A stretch of DNA of 64,000 nt, taken from NCBI RefSeq assembly GCF_000482785.1, contig NZ_AXWS01000008.1, positions 930,001-994,000 on the forward strand, given 5' to 3'. Below, piece by piece: positions 50,993 to 62,338 of this stretch; position 1 is the first letter of the stretch, and each line of letters opens with the position of its first letter. Both the position numbers and the translations under genes were made by a program. Below the pieces are notes generated by a model. The model was not told the DNA's origin. It saw only the letters and a list, made by a program, of their open reading frames with translations, and searched no databases. Source of the stretch: Derxia gummosa DSM 723 (GTDB lineage Bacteria > Pseudomonadota > Gammaproteobacteria > Burkholderiales > Burkholderiaceae_E).

Positions 50993-51929
50993 GACCAAGA
51001 ATGCGCTCGTGACGGGCTTCGAGCAGGTCCTTCACCTTCACGCCCTGGAACTGGCGCAGCGCATCGGCAAGCGCACGCTTGAGCAACTGTGCCATCGCCT
51101 GCGGATCACGATGCGCACCACCCAGCGGCTCGTTGACGATCTTGTCGATCAGGCCGAGAGCCTTGAGGCGATGCGCAGTGATGCCGAGGGTTTCAGCCGC
51201 CTCTGGCGCCTTGTCGGCACTCTTCCAGAGAATGGAAGCGCAGCCCTCTGGCGAAATGACCGAATATGTCGCGAATTGCAGCATCATCACGACATCGCCC
51301 ATCGCAATGGCAAGCGCGCCACCGGAACCGCCTTCACCGATGATCGTGGTGATGATCGGCACCTGCAATTCAGCCATTGCATAAAGATTGTGGCCGATTG
51401 CCTCGGATTGACCGCGCTCTTCCGCGTCAATGCCCGGATAGGCTCCCGGCGTATCAACGAAAGTGAAGATAGGCAGATTGAACTTCTCGGCAAGGCGCAT
51501 CAGACGCAGCGCCTTGCGATAGCCCTCGGGCTTCGGCATGCCGAAGTTGCGCAGCGTGCGCTCCTTGACGTCGCGGCCCTTCTGATGACCGATCACCATG
51601 ACCGACTGGCCGTTGAAACGGGCCAGACCACCGACGATCGACTTGTCATCGGCGAAGGAACGATCGCCGTGCAATTCATGAAAGTCGGTGAAGATTTCGC
51701 GGACGTAATCGAGCGTATAGGGACGCTGCGGATGCCGCGCGACCTGCGAAACCTGCCAGGGCGTGAGCTTGCTGTAGATTTCCTTGGTCAATCCTTCCGA
51801 CTTCTTCTGCAGTCGACGGATCTCTTCGGAAATGTCCACTGCGGAATCGTTCTGCACGAAACGCAATTCTTCGATCTTGGTTTCCAGTTCGGAAACGGCT
51901 TGCTCGAATTCGAGAAAAGTCGCTTTCAC
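50961..51929 (-). CDS. accA: Acetyl-CoA carboxylase carboxyltransferase subunit alpha
   Basis: Together with AccD transfers carboxyl from biotin to acetyl-CoA, the first step of fatty acid synthesis. 322 residues. The start is set at GTG 51929 because AAAGGAG lies just upstream and [25 protein letters not shown] is the family N-terminus; the ATG at 51947 precedes that ribosome binding site. Core motifs: [57 protein letters not shown], and [21 protein letters not shown]. Confidence 0.96.
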   Translation of the reverse strand: MKATFLEFEQAVSELETKIEELRFVQNDSAVDISEEIRRLQKKSEGLTKEIYSKLTPWQVSQVARHPQRPYTLDYVREIFTDFHELHGDRSFADDKSIVGGLARFNGQSVMVIGHQKGRDVKERTLRNFGMPKPEGYRKALRLMRLAEKFNLPIFTFVDTPGAYPGIDAEERGQSEAIGHNLYAMAELQVPIITTIIGEGGSGGALAIAMGDVVMMLQFATYSVISPEGCASILWKSADKAPEAAETLGITAHRLKALGLIDKIVNEPLGGAHRDPQAMAQLLKRALADALRQFQGVKVKDLLEARHERILGHGKFKETGGV

Positions 51930-51968
51930 ACGGCTCCTTTCATTCATCGATTCGCTTGATGCGAATGC

Positions 51969-52694
51969 TCAGTATTCGACCGGAATCGGATCCAGGCTGC
52001 GCCACAGATACCAGGTGGCGACGGTGCGCCACGGTTCCCAGTTGGCGGCAACCTCACGCGCCTCGCTGCGCGTGACCGGCTCGCCGCTGAAGTAATGCAG
52101 CCCGATGGCCTTGAGCAGACCGAGGTCGTCAATGGGAAAGACGTTCGGGCGCATCAGGTTGAAGATCAGGAACATCTCGGCGGTCCAGCGACCGATGCCT
52201 CGGATCGCGGTCAACTCGGCGATGATCGCCTCGTCCTCCATCGCATGCCAGTCATGGGCATGGATATGTCCATCGGCGAAATGCAGCGCAAGGTCGCGGA
52301 TGTACTCCGTCTTGCGCTTGCTCAGACCACAGCCGCCGAGCGCCTCCGGCGTCAGCGCGACGACGGCTTCGGGCGCGACATCCCCGCAGGCGCCGCTCAG
52401 GCGCAACCAGATCGCATCGGCAGCCTTGGTGGAAATCTGCTGTCCGACGATGGCGCGCGCCAGCGTGGTGAAAGGTTCGCCGCGCGAACTCAGGTGCAGG
52501 CCCGGGTACTGGGGGATGAGCTTGCGCATGATGCGATCACGACCGATCAGCGCCTCGCGCGCCTCGTCCCAATACGCCGGCGCGACGCCCACAGGCGTGA
52601 CCTCGGCCACTGTCTCGACCGCCTCGATGATCTTGGAGCGCTTGAGCGCGACCGACTTCACCGGCCCTTCCGCCGGAGTCACGCGCGTCGCCAT
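51969..52694 (-). CDS. DNA-3-methyladenine glycosylase II (AlkA-like)
   Basis: Excises alkylated purines. 241 residues, lacking the N-terminal domain of E. coli AlkA. HhH-GPD features: [19 protein letters not shown], the hairpin [18 protein letters not shown], and the catalytic aspartate in [14 protein letters not shown]. Its ATG lies 16 bases inside the 3' end of cysS. The chain cysS-alkA-accA-tilS runs on one strand. Confidence 0.9.
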   Translation of the reverse strand: MATRVTPAEGPVKSVALKRSKIIEAVETVAEVTPVGVAPAYWDEAREALIGRDRIMRKLIPQYPGLHLSSRGEPFTTLARAIVGQQISTKAADAIWLRLSGACGDVAPEAVVALTPEALGGCGLSKRKTEYIRDLALHFADGHIHAHDWHAMEDEAIIAELTAIRGIGRWTAEMFLIFNLMRPNVFPIDDLGLLKAIGLHYFSGEPVTRSEAREVAANWEPWRTVATWYLWRSLDPIPVEY

Positions 52695-54055
52695 GTTGTT
52701 CCTTGCGGGCCGTCTTCGAGCAGGATGCCGCGGGACTTGAGGTCATTGCGGATCTGGTCGGCGGCGGCGAAATCGCGCGCTTTCTTGGCGGCGATGCGCG
52801 CGGCGATAGCCGCCTCGATCTCAGCCGCCTCGTCGTCGGCCACGCCGCCACCCTGCAGGAATTCGCGCGGATCGCGCTGGGCAATGCCGAGCACGCCGGC
52901 GAGCAGCTTGAGCTGGCGCGCGAGCGCGGCGCTGCCGCTGCGGTTCACCTCAGTGGCAAGCTCGAACAGCGTCGCTACCGCGACCGGCGTGTTGAAGTCG
53001 TCATCCATCGCTGCGCGGAAGCGCTCGGCAAAGCTGTCGGTCCAGTCGAGCGCTTCGCCATCGGGCGTCACGGCACTGAGCGCGGTGTAGATGCGGCCGA
53101 GGCCAGCCTTGGCATCGTCGATGAGCGTGTCGGCGAAGTTGAACTGACTACGGTAGTGCGTGCGCAGCAGGAAGAAGCGCAGCACCTCGGCGTCCACCGT
53201 CTTGAGCACGTCGCGGATCGTGAAGAAGTTGCCGAGCGATTTCGACATCTTCTCGCCATCGACATTCACGAAGCCGTTGTGCATCCAGTAGTTGGCGAAG
53301 GTCTTGCCGCTGGCGCCCTCGCTCTGGGCGATCTCGTTCTCGTGGTGCGGGAACTGGAGGTCCGCGCCACCGCCGTGAATGTCGAAGGTCTCGCCCAGCA
53401 CGTCGCAAGCCATGGCCGAGCACTCGATGTGCCAGCCGGGCCGGCCGCTGCCCCAGGGCGAATCCCATTTGGCCTCGGGCGGCTCCTCGGGTTTGGCGCG
53501 CTTCCAGAGCGCGAAGTCGAGCGGGTCCTGCTTGTCGGTATCGACCGCGACACGCTCGCCGGCGCGCAGTTCGTCGAGCGACTTGCCCGAGAGACGACCA
53601 TAGCCGTCGAAGCTGCGCACGGCGTAGTTCACGTCGCCGGCGGCGGTCGGGTAGGCGTGGCCGCGTTCCTGCAGGCGGCCAATCATCGACAGCATCTGCG
53701 GGATGTACTGCGTTGCGCGCGGCTCGTGGTCGGGCGGCAGGATGCCGAGCGCGGCCGAGTCTTCATGCAGCGCATCGAGGAAGCGCGCGGTGAGCTGGCC
53801 GATGGTTTCGCCGTTTTCGACCGCGCGACGGATGATCTTGTCGTCGATGTCGGTCACGTTGCGCACGAAGGTCACGCGATAGCCCGAGGCGCGGAGCCAG
53901 CGCTGCACGACGTCGAAGCCCACGATCGAGCGCGCATGCCCGATATGGCAGTAGTCGTAGATCGTCATGCCGCACACATACATCCTCACTTCGCCTTCGA
54001 CGATGGGCCGGAACGCTTCCTTGCGCCGGGTCAGCGTGTTGAAGATCTGGAGCAT
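52679..54055 (-). CDS. cysS: Cysteinyl-tRNA synthetase
   Basis: Charges tRNA-Cys. 458 residues. Zinc and active-site residues in [19 protein letters not shown] (HIGH signature), [25 protein letters not shown], and the KMSKS loop in [16 protein letters not shown]. The start [15 protein letters not shown] at 54055 is the family N-terminus; the longer frame to 54217 is rejected. Divergent from the TPR gene, with TAGAAT at 54148-54153 in the shared gap. Confidence 0.96.
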   Translation of the reverse strand: MLQIFNTLTRRKEAFRPIVEGEVRMYVCGMTIYDYCHIGHARSIVGFDVVQRWLRASGYRVTFVRNVTDIDDKIIRRAVENGETIGQLTARFLDALHEDSAALGILPPDHEPRATQYIPQMLSMIGRLQERGHAYPTAAGDVNYAVRSFDGYGRLSGKSLDELRAGERVAVDTDKQDPLDFALWKRAKPEEPPEAKWDSPWGSGRPGWHIECSAMACDVLGETFDIHGGGADLQFPHHENEIAQSEGASGKTFANYWMHNGFVNVDGEKMSKSLGNFFTIRDVLKTVDAEVLRFFLLRTHYRSQFNFADTLIDDAKAGLGRIYTALSAVTPDGEALDWTDSFAERFRAAMDDDFNTPVAVATLFELATEVNRSGSAALARQLKLLAGVLGIAQRDPREFLQGGGVADDEAAEIEAAIAARIAAKKARDFAAADQIRNDLKSRGILLEDGPQGTTWRRA

Positions 54056-54238
54056 GTGGACGGTGTGCGGAAGCCGCGCCGAAGCGCGTGGGAGATGGCG
54101 GATGACTGCCCGACAAGCCTTGCCGGGACCGCATTTTTTGCGGTTGCTAGAATCGGGCGAAAGCCGCGAAGTATAGCAGCGCCCCTCGGCACGACCGACG
54201 GCGACTGGCGGCATCACTCATCGGAACCCGTCGCCGGA

Positions 54239-54778
54239 ATGATCTTCAACCGCCTCCGCCCCCTGCTCGCTGCCGCCGCTGTCGCTGCCTGTCTGATCGC
54301 GGCCACGCCAGCGCGAGCCCAGCAGAGCGAGGACGAAGCCGCCCGCATCGAGACACTCGCGCGCCAGGGCGACGGCAGTGCCGCGCTCGGCCGCGCCGAC
54401 AGCTGGATCGCCGCTCACCCCCGCGACGCTCGCGTGCGTTTCCTGCGCGGCGTGCTGCTCACCGACCAGCAGCGCATCGACGATGCGATCGCCGCCTTCA
54501 CCGAACTCAACCGCGACTTCCCCGAACTCGCGGAGCCCTACAACAACCTCGCCGTGCTGCTCGCCTCGCAAGGCCGCTACGACGAGGCGCGCGCCGCGCT
54601 CGAATCCGCGATTCGCGCCGCGCCCGGCTATGCCCTCGCCTGGGAGAACCTCGGCGACGTGTACGTGCAGCTCGCCCAGCGCGCCTACGGCAGCGCCGCG
54701 CGGCTCGCGCCGGCCAACAACGCCGTGCCGCCCAAGCTCAGGGCCGTGCGCGCCGTGAGCGTCGCCGGCAAGTCCTGA
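54239..54778 (+). CDS. Periplasmic TPR-repeat protein
   Basis: 179 residues. [27 protein letters not shown] is a signal peptide cut before QQSEDE. About three TPR units follow ([83 protein letters not shown]). It leads the tightly packed series TPR-ppiA-ppiB-lpxH and may assist folding or envelope assembly there. The specific partner is unknown. Confidence 0.85.
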   Translation: MIFNRLRPLLAAAAVAACLIAATPARAQQSEDEAARIETLARQGDGSAALGRADSWIAAHPRDARVRFLRGVLLTDQQRIDDAIAAFTELNRDFPELAEPYNNLAVLLASQGRYDEARAALESAIRAAPGYALAWENLGDVYVQLAQRAYGSAARLAPANNAVPPKLRAVRAVSVAGKS

Positions 54779-54806
54779 TCCGCCTCACCACAACAACGGA
54801 GACAAC

Positions 54807-55367
54807 ATGCGACTCATCCGCTGGACCGCCGGCATGGCGCTGATGGCAATCTCGCTCGCGGCCTCGGCCGCCGGGCCGCGCGTCGCGCTCGACACCAACC
54901 TCGGCCGCATCGTGCTGGAACTCGACGACGCCAAGGCGCCGGTCAGCACGGCCAATTTTCTCAAGTACGCAGGCGACGGCTTCTACGCCGGCACGGTATT
55001 CCACCGCGTCATCCCCGACTTCATGATCCAGGGCGGTGGCTACAACGCCGGCATGAAGGAAAAGCCGACCAATCCGCCGATCGCCAACGAAGGCAGGAAC
55101 GGCCTGCGCAACCTGCGTGGCACGGTGTCGATGGCGCGTCGCGGTGATCCGGACTCCGCCACCTCGCAGTTCTTCATCAACGTCGTGGACAATCCGCGAC
55201 TCGACTATCCCCAGCCCGACGGCTACGGCTATGCCGTGTTCGGGAAGGTCGTCGACGGCATGGACGTCGTCGACAAGATCCGCGCCCTGCCTACCGGCAG
55301 CCGCGCGGGCCACCAGAACGTCCCGCTCGATCCGGTCGTGATCGAGAAGGCGACCATCCTCAAGTAA
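54807..55367 (+). CDS. ppiA: Periplasmic peptidyl-prolyl cis-trans isomerase (cyclophilin)
   Basis: 186 residues with a signal peptide ([22 protein letters not shown]) and a bacterial cyclophilin domain: [43 protein letters not shown] and [17 protein letters not shown]. Catalytic Arg/Phe/Gln residues are in place. GGAGAC precedes the ATG. Exported counterpart of the next gene. Confidence 0.93.
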   Translation: MRLIRWTAGMALMAISLAASAAGPRVALDTNLGRIVLELDDAKAPVSTANFLKYAGDGFYAGTVFHRVIPDFMIQGGGYNAGMKEKPTNPPIANEGRNGLRNLRGTVSMARRGDPDSATSQFFINVVDNPRLDYPQPDGYGYAVFGKVVDGMDVVDKIRALPTGSRAGHQNVPLDPVVIEKATILK

Positions 55368-55378
55368 AGGGCCTGCTC

Positions 55379-55876
55379 ATGAGCACCATCATCCTTCGCA
55401 CCAATCACGGTGACATCACGATCGAACTCGACGACGAGAAGGCTCCCAACTCGTCGGCCAACTTCATCGAGTACGTGAAGAGCGGCCATTACGACGGCAC
55501 GATCTTCCACCGCGTCATCGACGGTTTCATGATCCAGGGCGGCGGCTTTGTGCCGGGCATGGACCAGAAGCCGACCGGCAAGCCGATCGACAACGAAGCC
55601 AACAACGGCCTCAAGAACAAGAAGTACACGCTGGCGATGGCGCGCACGAACGATCCGCATTCGGCGACCGCGCAGTTCTTCATCAACGTGAAGGACAACG
55701 ACTTCCTCGACTTCCGCTCGCCGACGCCGCAGGGCTGGGGCTATGCCGTGTTCGGCAAGGTCACCGAGGGCACGGACGTGGTCGACAAGATCAAGGGCGT
55801 GAAGACGGGCACCAAGGGCTATCACCAGGACGTGCCGCTCGAAGACGTCGTCATCACCAAGGCCGAAGTCGTCTGA
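55379..55876 (+). CDS. ppiB: Cytoplasmic peptidyl-prolyl cis-trans isomerase (cyclophilin)
   Basis: 165 residues, no signal peptide. Same cyclophilin core: [49 protein letters not shown] and [17 protein letters not shown]. Twelve bases after ppiA, with which it clearly shares ancestry; nine bases before lpxH. Confidence 0.95.
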   Translation: MSTIILRTNHGDITIELDDEKAPNSSANFIEYVKSGHYDGTIFHRVIDGFMIQGGGFVPGMDQKPTGKPIDNEANNGLKNKKYTLAMARTNDPHSATAQFFINVKDNDFLDFRSPTPQGWGYAVFGKVTEGTDVVDKIKGVKTGTKGYHQDVPLEDVVITKAEVV

Positions 55877-55884
55877 CGTCGCGC

Positions 55885-56670
55885 ATGGCGGGCCGTCTGA
55901 ACCATCTGCGCTTCGACGGCCGCCGGCCGGTCCGCATCGTTTCGGACCTGCATCTCTGGGGCGATCGCCCCGCCACGCTGGCCCGCTTCGAGCACTGCAT
56001 CGAGCGGGCCCGTGCTGACGCCGCGGCACTGCTCATCCTCGGCGATCTCTTCGAATACTGGGTCGGCGATGACGACCTCGGCTCGGCCGATATCGCGCCC
56101 GCCGCGCGCGCGCTCAAGGCCGCGACCGATGCCGGCCTGACGGTCGGCTTCCTGCCCGGCAACCGCGATTTCCTCATCGGCCGGCGCTTCGCGCGCGCGA
56201 CCGGCGTGACGCTGCTCGCCGACGAAGTCGCGCTCGACGTGGGCGGCTTCCGTGCCTGGCTCATGCATGGCGACACGCTCTGCACCGACGACGTCGGCTA
56301 CCAGCGCTTTCGCCGCATCACCCGCCTGCCCGGCCTCGCTTGGGTCTGGAACCACACCGCGCTCGCCTGGCGCCACGAACGCATCGCCGCGATGCGTCGC
56401 GCTAGCAAACAGCGCAAGCGCTCGACCGGGCTGCAAGCCTGGATGGATGCGACGCCGCCCGCCATCGCCGCCGCCTTCGCGACCGCCGCGCGCCGTCTGC
56501 CAGGCTGCATCACGCTGATCCACGGCCACACCCACCGACCCGCCGTGCACGACGAAGGCGACGGCCGCCGGCGCTGGGTGCTGCCCGACTGGGAATTCGA
56601 CGGCACGCCCGAGCCCCGCGGCGGCGGCGTCGAGATCACGCCCGAGGGCGTGCGCTGGTTCAGCGCCTGA
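55885..56670 (+). CDS. lpxH: UDP-2,3-diacylglucosamine diphosphatase LpxH
   Basis: Cleaves UDP-2,3-diacylglucosamine to lipid X in lipid A synthesis at the inner membrane. 261 residues. Metallophosphoesterase ligands in order: VSDLHLWGDRP, LGDLFEYWVGDDD, LPGNRDFLIGRRFA, LMHGDTLCTDDVGYQ and LIHGHTHRPAVH. The CTDDVGYQRFR segment is LpxH-specific. End of the TPR-ppiA-ppiB-lpxH run; convergent with trmJ. Confidence 0.95.
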   Translation: MAGRLNHLRFDGRRPVRIVSDLHLWGDRPATLARFEHCIERARADAAALLILGDLFEYWVGDDDLGSADIAPAARALKAATDAGLTVGFLPGNRDFLIGRRFARATGVTLLADEVALDVGGFRAWLMHGDTLCTDDVGYQRFRRITRLPGLAWVWNHTALAWRHERIAAMRRASKQRKRSTGLQAWMDATPPAIAAAFATAARRLPGCITLIHGHTHRPAVHDEGDGRRRWVLPDWEFDGTPEPRGGGVEITPEGVRWFSA

Positions 56671-56732
56671 ACGCCACGGCGGATCAGCGCTGGCCTCGCC
56701 CGCCGTCGGACGCACTTCGTGCGACGCGCGGC

Positions 56733-57593
56733 TCAGCGCCTGATCGACCGCACGATCATCTGCTTGCACAAGCCGCGCAGCAGCTGCACCTCCTCGCGCT
56801 CCAGCCGCGTGCGCGCGAACAGTCGGCGCAGGCGCTCGAACAGCTTCTTCGGATGCGCGGGCTGGATGAATTCCACCGCCACGCAGGCTTCGTAGAGGTG
56901 CTCCATGAAGCGCTCGACCTCCTCGTGGCTCGCGTAGTCGGGCCGCTCCTCGTCGAGCGCGCGCGTGCCGATCACGCCGAAGGCGCGGCGCAGCTCGTAA
57001 GCCACGATCTGGAGCGCCTGCGCGACGTTGAGCGACGAGTACTCCGGATCGGCGTCGATCTGGGTGAAGCGGTCGCAGCGTTGCAGCTGCTCCTTGCTGA
57101 GGCCGGTGCGCTCGGTGCCGAACACGAAGGCAACGCGCGTCGCCGGCGCGGCCAGCTCGCCGACTGCCTCGACGCAGGCGTCGCGCACATCAAGCTGGGG
57201 CGGCGCGAAATCGCGTGTGCGCGCCGAGAGGCCGTAGACGAGCGAGCAATCGGCGACGGCTGCGTCGAGGCTGTCGTACACGCGCGCGGCCTCCAGCACG
57301 TCGATGGCGCTGCTCGCGAAGGCGATCGACTCCTCCTGCGCGAGCGGCCCGCCGAAGCGCGGCACCACCACGCGCAGCACGCCGTCGGTCATGCCGAAGC
57401 CCATCGTCTTCATCGCGCGCGCGGCCGAGCCGACATTGCCCGGATGGCTGGGATTGACGAGCACGAAGCAGGCGCGCGCGCGGCGGATGGCGTCGTCGCT
57501 GTCGCCCGCGGAGGCGGCGCTGACCGGGGAGGCGGAAGAAACGGCGGATACGCCGCCCGAAGCGCCGTCCGGCGCGGAAGCTTGAAGATTCAT
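56733..57593 (-). CDS. trmJ: tRNA (Cm32/Um32) methyltransferase TrmJ
   Basis: SPOUT methyltransferase that 2'-O-methylates position 32 of certain tRNAs. 286 residues: a ~38-residue Ala/Ser-rich leader, then the trefoil-knot domain (FVLVNPSHPGNVGSAARAMKTMGF, AFVFGTERTGLSKEQLQRCDRFTQI, YSSLNVAQALQIVAYELRR) and a C-terminal helical extension. The start MNLQAS at 57593 is chosen over the longer frame because 57728 would run far into the suhB promoter gap. Confidence 0.93.
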   Translation of the reverse strand: MNLQASAPDGASGGVSAVSSASPVSAASAGDSDDAIRRARACFVLVNPSHPGNVGSAARAMKTMGFGMTDGVLRVVVPRFGGPLAQEESIAFASSAIDVLEAARVYDSLDAAVADCSLVYGLSARTRDFAPPQLDVRDACVEAVGELAAPATRVAFVFGTERTGLSKEQLQRCDRFTQIDADPEYSSLNVAQALQIVAYELRRAFGVIGTRALDEERPDYASHEEVERFMEHLYEACVAVEFIQPAHPKKLFERLRRLFARTRLEREEVQLLRGLCKQMIVRSIRR

Positions 57594-57784
57594 GGGGTTG
57601 CTGACTGGCGCGGGGGTGGTCGCGGGTAGAATCGCCCGACTTTTTTCAGGCCCGGGCAGCGCGATGCGCCCTGCCCCGCGCGGATACCGCAGACCCCGCG
57701 CCGACGGCCTGACCGCTCCTTCAAACATCGACCGGCGCGCCCCGCAACTGTGAGCGCGGCGCCCGGCTTCAACGGCTGGGCATT

Positions 57785-58606
57785 ATGAATCCCCTGGGCA
57801 GCAATCCCTACATCAATACCGCCATCAAGGCGGCGCGCAAGGCAGGCAGCATCATCAACCGCGCGAGCATGGACCTCGACCTCGTCAAGGTCGGCAACAA
57901 GGGCCCGAACGACTTCGTGACCGAGGTCGATCAGGCGGCCGAGGCCGCCATCATCGAGACGCTGCTCACGGCCTATCCCAACCACGCCGTCCTCGGCGAG
58001 GAAACCGGCGAGACCGGTGCCCAGCAAGACCCCGACAACGAATTCACCTGGATCATCGACCCGCTCGACGGGACGACCAACTTCATCCACGGCTTCCCGC
58101 AGTACGCGGTGTCGATCGCGCTGCGCCACAACGGCGTGATCACCCAGGGCGTCATCTACGACCCGACGCGCAACGAGCTGTTCACCGCCTCGCGCGGCCG
58201 CGGCGCCTTCCTGAACGAAAAGCGCATCCGCGTGAGCAAGCGCGTCAAGTTCCAGGAAGCGCTCATCGGCACCGGCTTCCCGTTCCGCGCGAGCCATGCC
58301 GACCCCGAACTGTTCGACCGCTACATGCGCCTGTTCCGCTCGCTGACGATGCGCTGCGCCGGCCTGCGCCGTCCGGGCGCCGCCGCGCTCGACCTGGCCT
58401 ACGTCGCCTGCGGCCGCTACGACGCCTTCTTCGAATACGCCCTCAAGCCCTGGGACATCGCCGCCGGCACGCTGATGGTGCTGGAGGCCGGCGGCCTCGT
58501 GAGCGACTTCCAGGGCAACGACAGCTACATGGACAGCGGCAATACCGTCGCGGGCTCGCCCAAGATCTTTGCCCAGCTCGTCGCGATGACCGGCGAGGCA
58601 CGCTGA
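57785..58606 (+). CDS. suhB: Inositol-1-monophosphatase family protein SuhB
   Basis: Mg-dependent phosphatase; SuhB also acts in rRNA transcription antitermination. 273 residues. Metal-binding motifs: [25 protein letters not shown] and [19 protein letters not shown]. Divergent from trmJ across 191 bases containing TAGAAT at 57627-57632, a possible -10 box without a well-spaced -35. Followed three bases later by mutS, so probably an operon. Confidence 0.94.
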   Translation: MNPLGSNPYINTAIKAARKAGSIINRASMDLDLVKVGNKGPNDFVTEVDQAAEAAIIETLLTAYPNHAVLGEETGETGAQQDPDNEFTWIIDPLDGTTNFIHGFPQYAVSIALRHNGVITQGVIYDPTRNELFTASRGRGAFLNEKRIRVSKRVKFQEALIGTGFPFRASHADPELFDRYMRLFRSLTMRCAGLRRPGAAALDLAYVACGRYDAFFEYALKPWDIAAGTLMVLEAGGLVSDFQGNDSYMDSGNTVAGSPKIFAQLVAMTGEAR

Positions 58607-58609
58607 CCG

Positions 58610-61600
58610 ATGGCACGCAAGCCGGCGCCCGCAGCGGCGCCCGGCGGAGAGGCGGCGCACACGCCGCTGATGCAGCAATACCTGCGCATCAAGTCCGAGC
58701 ACCCGGGGCTGCTCGTCTTCTTCCGCATGGGCGACTTCTATGAACTGTTCTACGACGACGCCGAGAAGGCTTCGCGCCTGCTGAGCATCACGCTCACGAC
58801 GCGCGGCCAGTCGGCCGGGCTGCCGGTGCGCATGGCCGGCGTGCCGGTGCATGCCTGCGACGGCTATCTGGCCAAGCTCGTGCGCATGGGCGAGTCGGTG
58901 GCGATCGCCGAGCAGATCGGCGATCCGGCGCTGGCCAAGGGGCTGGTCGAGCGCAAGGTGGTGCGCATCGTCACGCCGGGCACGGTCACCGATCCGCAAC
59001 TGCTCGCAGCCAAGCGCGACACGGTGCTGCTGGCGGTGAGCCAGGCGCCGTTGGCGCCGGCCACGCGCAAGGGGCCGCCGCCGGTGCCGATGCTCGGCCT
59101 CGCGACGCTCAATCTCGCGGTCGGCGAACTGGTGCTGGAGGAGATTCCGGCCGCGCGCTGGACCGCGACGCTGGAGCGCATCGGGCCGTCGGAGCTGCTC
59201 GTGGCCGATGGCGCGGCGCGGCTCGACCTGCCGCCGGGCCTCGCGCGCACGACCATCCCCGAGTGGCATTTCGACGTCGAGCGTGGCGCGGACGCGTTGC
59301 GCCATCAGTTCGGCGTCGCGACGCTCGACGGCCTGGGCGCGGGGCGGCTGAAGCCGGCGCTCGGGGCGGCGGGCGCAGTGCTGCGCTATGCGCGCGAGAC
59401 GCAGGGCGGCGGCGCGTCGCTGCGCACTGCGGCGCCCGCGTGGGCCGATGAAGCCTCCTCCGCAACGACGGGCCGTGACGCGATGGCGTCACGCGGCATC
59501 GGCGCCAGCGCCAACCCGGCAACCAGCGGCGCCTCCGCCCAGCGCGCCGACGCCGGCCAGCGCCTCGCCCACCTCAACCAGCTGCGCGTCGCGCGCGAGA
59601 GCGATCTCGTGCTGCTCGACGCCGTCACCCGCCGCAACCTCGAAATCACCGAGCCGTTGCGCGGCGAACAGGCCGGCGCCGACGCGCCCACGCTGTTCCG
59701 CGAACTCGACGCCTGCGCGACCGGCATGGGCAGCCGCCTGTTGCGCCACTGGCTGCACCATCCGCGCCGCGACGCCCGCGCGATCGGCGCGCGCCATGCC
59801 GCGATCGACAGCCTGCTCGACCACGAGGCGCGCGAGCCCGGCCACGCCAGCCAGCTCGCCCGGCTGCTGCACGACTTCGGCGACATCGACCGCGTCGCCG
59901 CGCGCATCGCGCTGCGCTCGGTACGCCCGCGCGAACTTGCCGGCCTGTTGCGTGACCTGCACGCCCTGCCCGAGCTGCGCGCCGTCATCGACCAGGCCAT
60001 CCACGCCGCCGACGGCCTCGCCCGCCCCGACAGCGACGACCGCAATGCCCAGCGCGAGCTGGCCAGCGCGATCGGCGCCGACGCGGTGCTCGGCATCGAC
60101 GGCAGCACCGCCGGCTTCGCCCTCACCGACGACCCCGACGCCTCGGTCAGCCTGCTCGCCGCCTGCGCCGACACCCTCGTGCCGCCGCAGATCGGCCTCG
60201 ACCTGCTCGGCGCGCTCGCCGACGAGCCCGCCGCCAACATCCGCGACGGCGGCGTGTTCGCGCCCGGCGTCGACATCGAACTCGACGAACTGCGCGCGCT
60301 CCAGACCGGCCACGGCGACTTCCTCATGCTGCTGGAAGCGCGCGAGCGCGAGCGCAGCGGCATCCCCAACCTGCGCGTCGAGTTCAACCGCGTGCAGGGT
60401 TTCTATATCGAGCTGCCCGCGAGCCAGTCGGCGCGCGCACCGGCCAACTACCAGCGCCGCCAGACGCTCAAGAACGTCGAGCGCTACATCACGCCCGAAC
60501 TCAAGGCCTTCGAGGACAAGGTGCTCGGCGCCCAGGAACGCGGCCTCGCGCGCGAGAAGGCGCTGTGGGAAGACCTGCTGGACGCGCTTACGCCGCTGGT
60601 GCCAACGCTCCAGGGCATCGCCCGCGCGGTCGCGCGCATCGATGTTCTGCAAGCGCTTGCAAGGACGGCGCGCGACCGGCGCTGGGTGCGGCCGCGCTTC
60701 GTTGCGCAACCGACGCTCGTGGTGCGGCGCGGCCGCCATCCGGTGGTCGAGGCGCAACTGGAGCGCGACGGCCACGGCAAGGAGAGCTTCGTCGCCAACG
60801 ACCTGAGGCTCGACGCCGCGCGCCGCATGCTGCTCGTGACCGGCCCGAACATGGGCGGCAAGAGCACCTACATGCGGCAGGCGGCGCTGATCGCGCTGCT
60901 CGCTTACGCGGGCAGCTTCGTGCCGGCCGATGAGGCGACGCTCGGGCCGATCGACGCGATCTACACCCGCATCGGCGCCGCCGACGATCTGGCCCAGGGC
61001 CGCTCGACCTTCATGGTCGAGATGACCGAGACCGCCGCCATCCTCAACCAGGCCACGCAGCACAGCCTGGTGCTGATGGATGAGGTCGGACGCGGCACCA
61101 GCACCTTTGACGGCATGGCGCTCGCAAGCGCCATCGCGCAAACGCTTGCATTGCGCAACCGTTCGCTCGCGCTGTTCTCCACCCACTACTTCGAGCTGAC
61201 CGAACTCGCGAGCACGCTCGACGGCGTCGCCAATGTGCATGTGACCGCGGCCGAGCATCGCGGCGGCATCGTCTTCCTGCATGCGGTGCAGGAAGGCGCG
61301 GCGAGTAAGAGCTACGGCCTTCAGGTGGCGCGGCTCGCGGGCGTGCCCGAAAGCACCCTGCATCTCGCGCGCAAGCTGCTCGCCAAGCTAGAGGCGCAGG
61401 CGCGCGACAGCGGCCCGCAGCTCGGCCTGTTCGCGGAGGACGCGGCCGACGACACGAGCGTCAGCCTGCATCACGCCATCGTCGATGACGACCCCTTCGC
61501 CGACCTGCCGCCGGCCGAGCCGGCCACGCCGCCGGCGTTGCTCGCCATCCTCGACGAGATCCGCGAACTCGACGCCGACGCGCTCAGCCCGCGCGAGGCG

Positions 61601-61645
61601 CAATCGCGCCTCTACGACTGGGTGACACGGCTGCGCGAACTCTGA
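58610..61645 (+). CDS. mutS: DNA mismatch repair protein MutS
   Basis: Recognises base mismatches. 1011 residues, longer than the usual ~850-880. Mismatch-contacting F-x-E in GDFYELF (Phe43, Glu45); Walker [51 protein letters not shown]. Two extra stretches explain the length: ~266-318 (Ala/Ser/Gly-rich, after YARETQGGG) and about 45 residues near the clamp (SIGAD-like region from DSDDRNAQ to [12 protein letters not shown]). Both lie between domains, so activity is probably intact. Directly follows suhB. Confidence 0.96.
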   Translation: MARKPAPAAAPGGEAAHTPLMQQYLRIKSEHPGLLVFFRMGDFYELFYDDAEKASRLLSITLTTRGQSAGLPVRMAGVPVHACDGYLAKLVRMGESVAIAEQIGDPALAKGLVERKVVRIVTPGTVTDPQLLAAKRDTVLLAVSQAPLAPATRKGPPPVPMLGLATLNLAVGELVLEEIPAARWTATLERIGPSELLVADGAARLDLPPGLARTTIPEWHFDVERGADALRHQFGVATLDGLGAGRLKPALGAAGAVLRYARETQGGGASLRTAAPAWADEASSATTGRDAMASRGIGASANPATSGASAQRADAGQRLAHLNQLRVARESDLVLLDAVTRRNLEITEPLRGEQAGADAPTLFRELDACATGMGSRLLRHWLHHPRRDARAIGARHAAIDSLLDHEAREPGHASQLARLLHDFGDIDRVAARIALRSVRPRELAGLLRDLHALPELRAVIDQAIHAADGLARPDSDDRNAQRELASAIGADAVLGIDGSTAGFALTDDPDASVSLLAACADTLVPPQIGLDLLGALADEPAANIRDGGVFAPGVDIELDELRALQTGHGDFLMLLEARERERSGIPNLRVEFNRVQGFYIELPASQSARAPANYQRRQTLKNVERYITPELKAFEDKVLGAQERGLAREKALWEDLLDALTPLVPTLQGIARAVARIDVLQALARTARDRRWVRPRFVAQPTLVVRRGRHPVVEAQLERDGHGKESFVANDLRLDAARRMLLVTGPNMGGKSTYMRQAALIALLAYAGSFVPADEATLGPIDAIYTRIGAADDLAQGRSTFMVEMTETAAILNQATQHSLVLMDEVGRGTSTFDGMALASAIAQTLALRNRSLALFSTHYFELTELASTLDGVANVHVTAAEHRGGIVFLHAVQEGAASKSYGLQVARLAGVPESTLHLARKLLAKLEAQARDSGPQLGLFAEDAADDTSVSLHHAIVDDDPFADLPPAEPATPPALLAILDEIRELDADALSPREAQSRLYDWVTRLREL

Positions 61646-61659
61646 AGCAGACGTGCGAA

Positions 61660-61690
61660 GGCAAGGCCAGGCTTCGCCCCCGGCCTTGCC
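61660..61690. terminator. Hairpin between convergent mutS and FKBP gene
   Basis: GGCAAGGCC and GGCCTTGCC form a perfect 9-bp stem around a 13-nt loop in the 54-base gap between two convergent stops. No T-run, so its role as bidirectional terminator is tentative. Confidence 0.45.
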
Positions 61691-61699
61691 GCCGCAGGC

Positions 61700-62293
61700 T
61701 CAGTGCAGCGTGCCGCCGCGCCGGTCGAGTTCTCGATCCAGCTCCGGATCGTTGCCGTCGTCCGACTCTTCGAAGCCGTCATCGTCATCGACCGAACGAT
61801 CGACCACGCGGAACAGCGCTTCCTCATTGCTGACGTGGCCCTGCTCGATCTCCTCCTCGGTGGCAGGGCGCACATCATCGACGCGCACCCACACGCGCAG
61901 CGCGAGGCCCGCGAGCGGATGGTTGCCGTCGAGCACGGCCACCTCGTCGGTCAGATCGGTGACGCGCCACAGCAGCGGCTCATCTCCGACGTCTTCGCCG
62001 TCGGCAGGCACGCCCTCGAACTGCATGCCGGGTTCCAGCTCGTCGGGCAGCTCGGCGCGGGGCACGACGCGCAGCAGTTCGGCGTCGTAATCGCCAAAGG
62101 CATCCTCGGGTTCGAGGTGGAACTCCGATTCGAAGCCGGCCAGCTGGCCAGCCAGTCGCTCCTCGATCTTCTCGAAGAAATCGCCACAACCGTGCAGGTA
62201 CACGAGCGGCTCGCTGCCGGGATCAAGATTTTCGCCCTGGGCATCGTCAATTCGATAACGCAGGGTGACGACAGTGTTTTCGGCAATCTCCAT
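61700..62293 (-). CDS. FKBP-type peptidyl-prolyl isomerase, SlyD-like
   Basis: 197 residues from ATG 62293, which has GGAGG seven bases upstream. N-terminal FKBP half (MEIAENTVVTLRYRIDDAQGE, PLVYLHGCGDFFEKIEERLAG), an inserted-flap domain (PEDAFGDYDAELLRVVPRAELP) and the returning FKBP strand (VAVLDGNHPLAGLALRVWVRVDDVRPAT), the SlyD arrangement. The C-terminal ~45 residues are strongly acidic with a short RRGGTLH end, not the His/Cys-rich nickel tail of E. coli SlyD. The frame to 63121 is a shadow of the divergent gene. Confidence 0.88.
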   Translation of the reverse strand: MEIAENTVVTLRYRIDDAQGENLDPGSEPLVYLHGCGDFFEKIEERLAGQLAGFESEFHLEPEDAFGDYDAELLRVVPRAELPDELEPGMQFEGVPADGEDVGDEPLLWRVTDLTDEVAVLDGNHPLAGLALRVWVRVDDVRPATEEEIEQGHVSNEEALFRVVDRSVDDDDGFEESDDGNDPELDRELDRRGGTLH

Positions 62294-62338
62294 GGCCGAA
62301 CCTCCAGGAAAAGCGGGTGCAGTAAAGTCGCGGCCATT

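Noticed and set aside
54128-54153. CCGCA/TGCGG mini-hairpin plus TAGAAT between cysS and the TPR gene as a promoter
   Set aside because: The stem is only 5-6 bp and no -35 box lies 16-18 bp from TAGAAT on the plus strand, so it is too weak to annotate.
59489-61363. 624-codon minus-strand frame opposite mutS
   Set aside because: Antisense shadow of mutS motifs; no start context.
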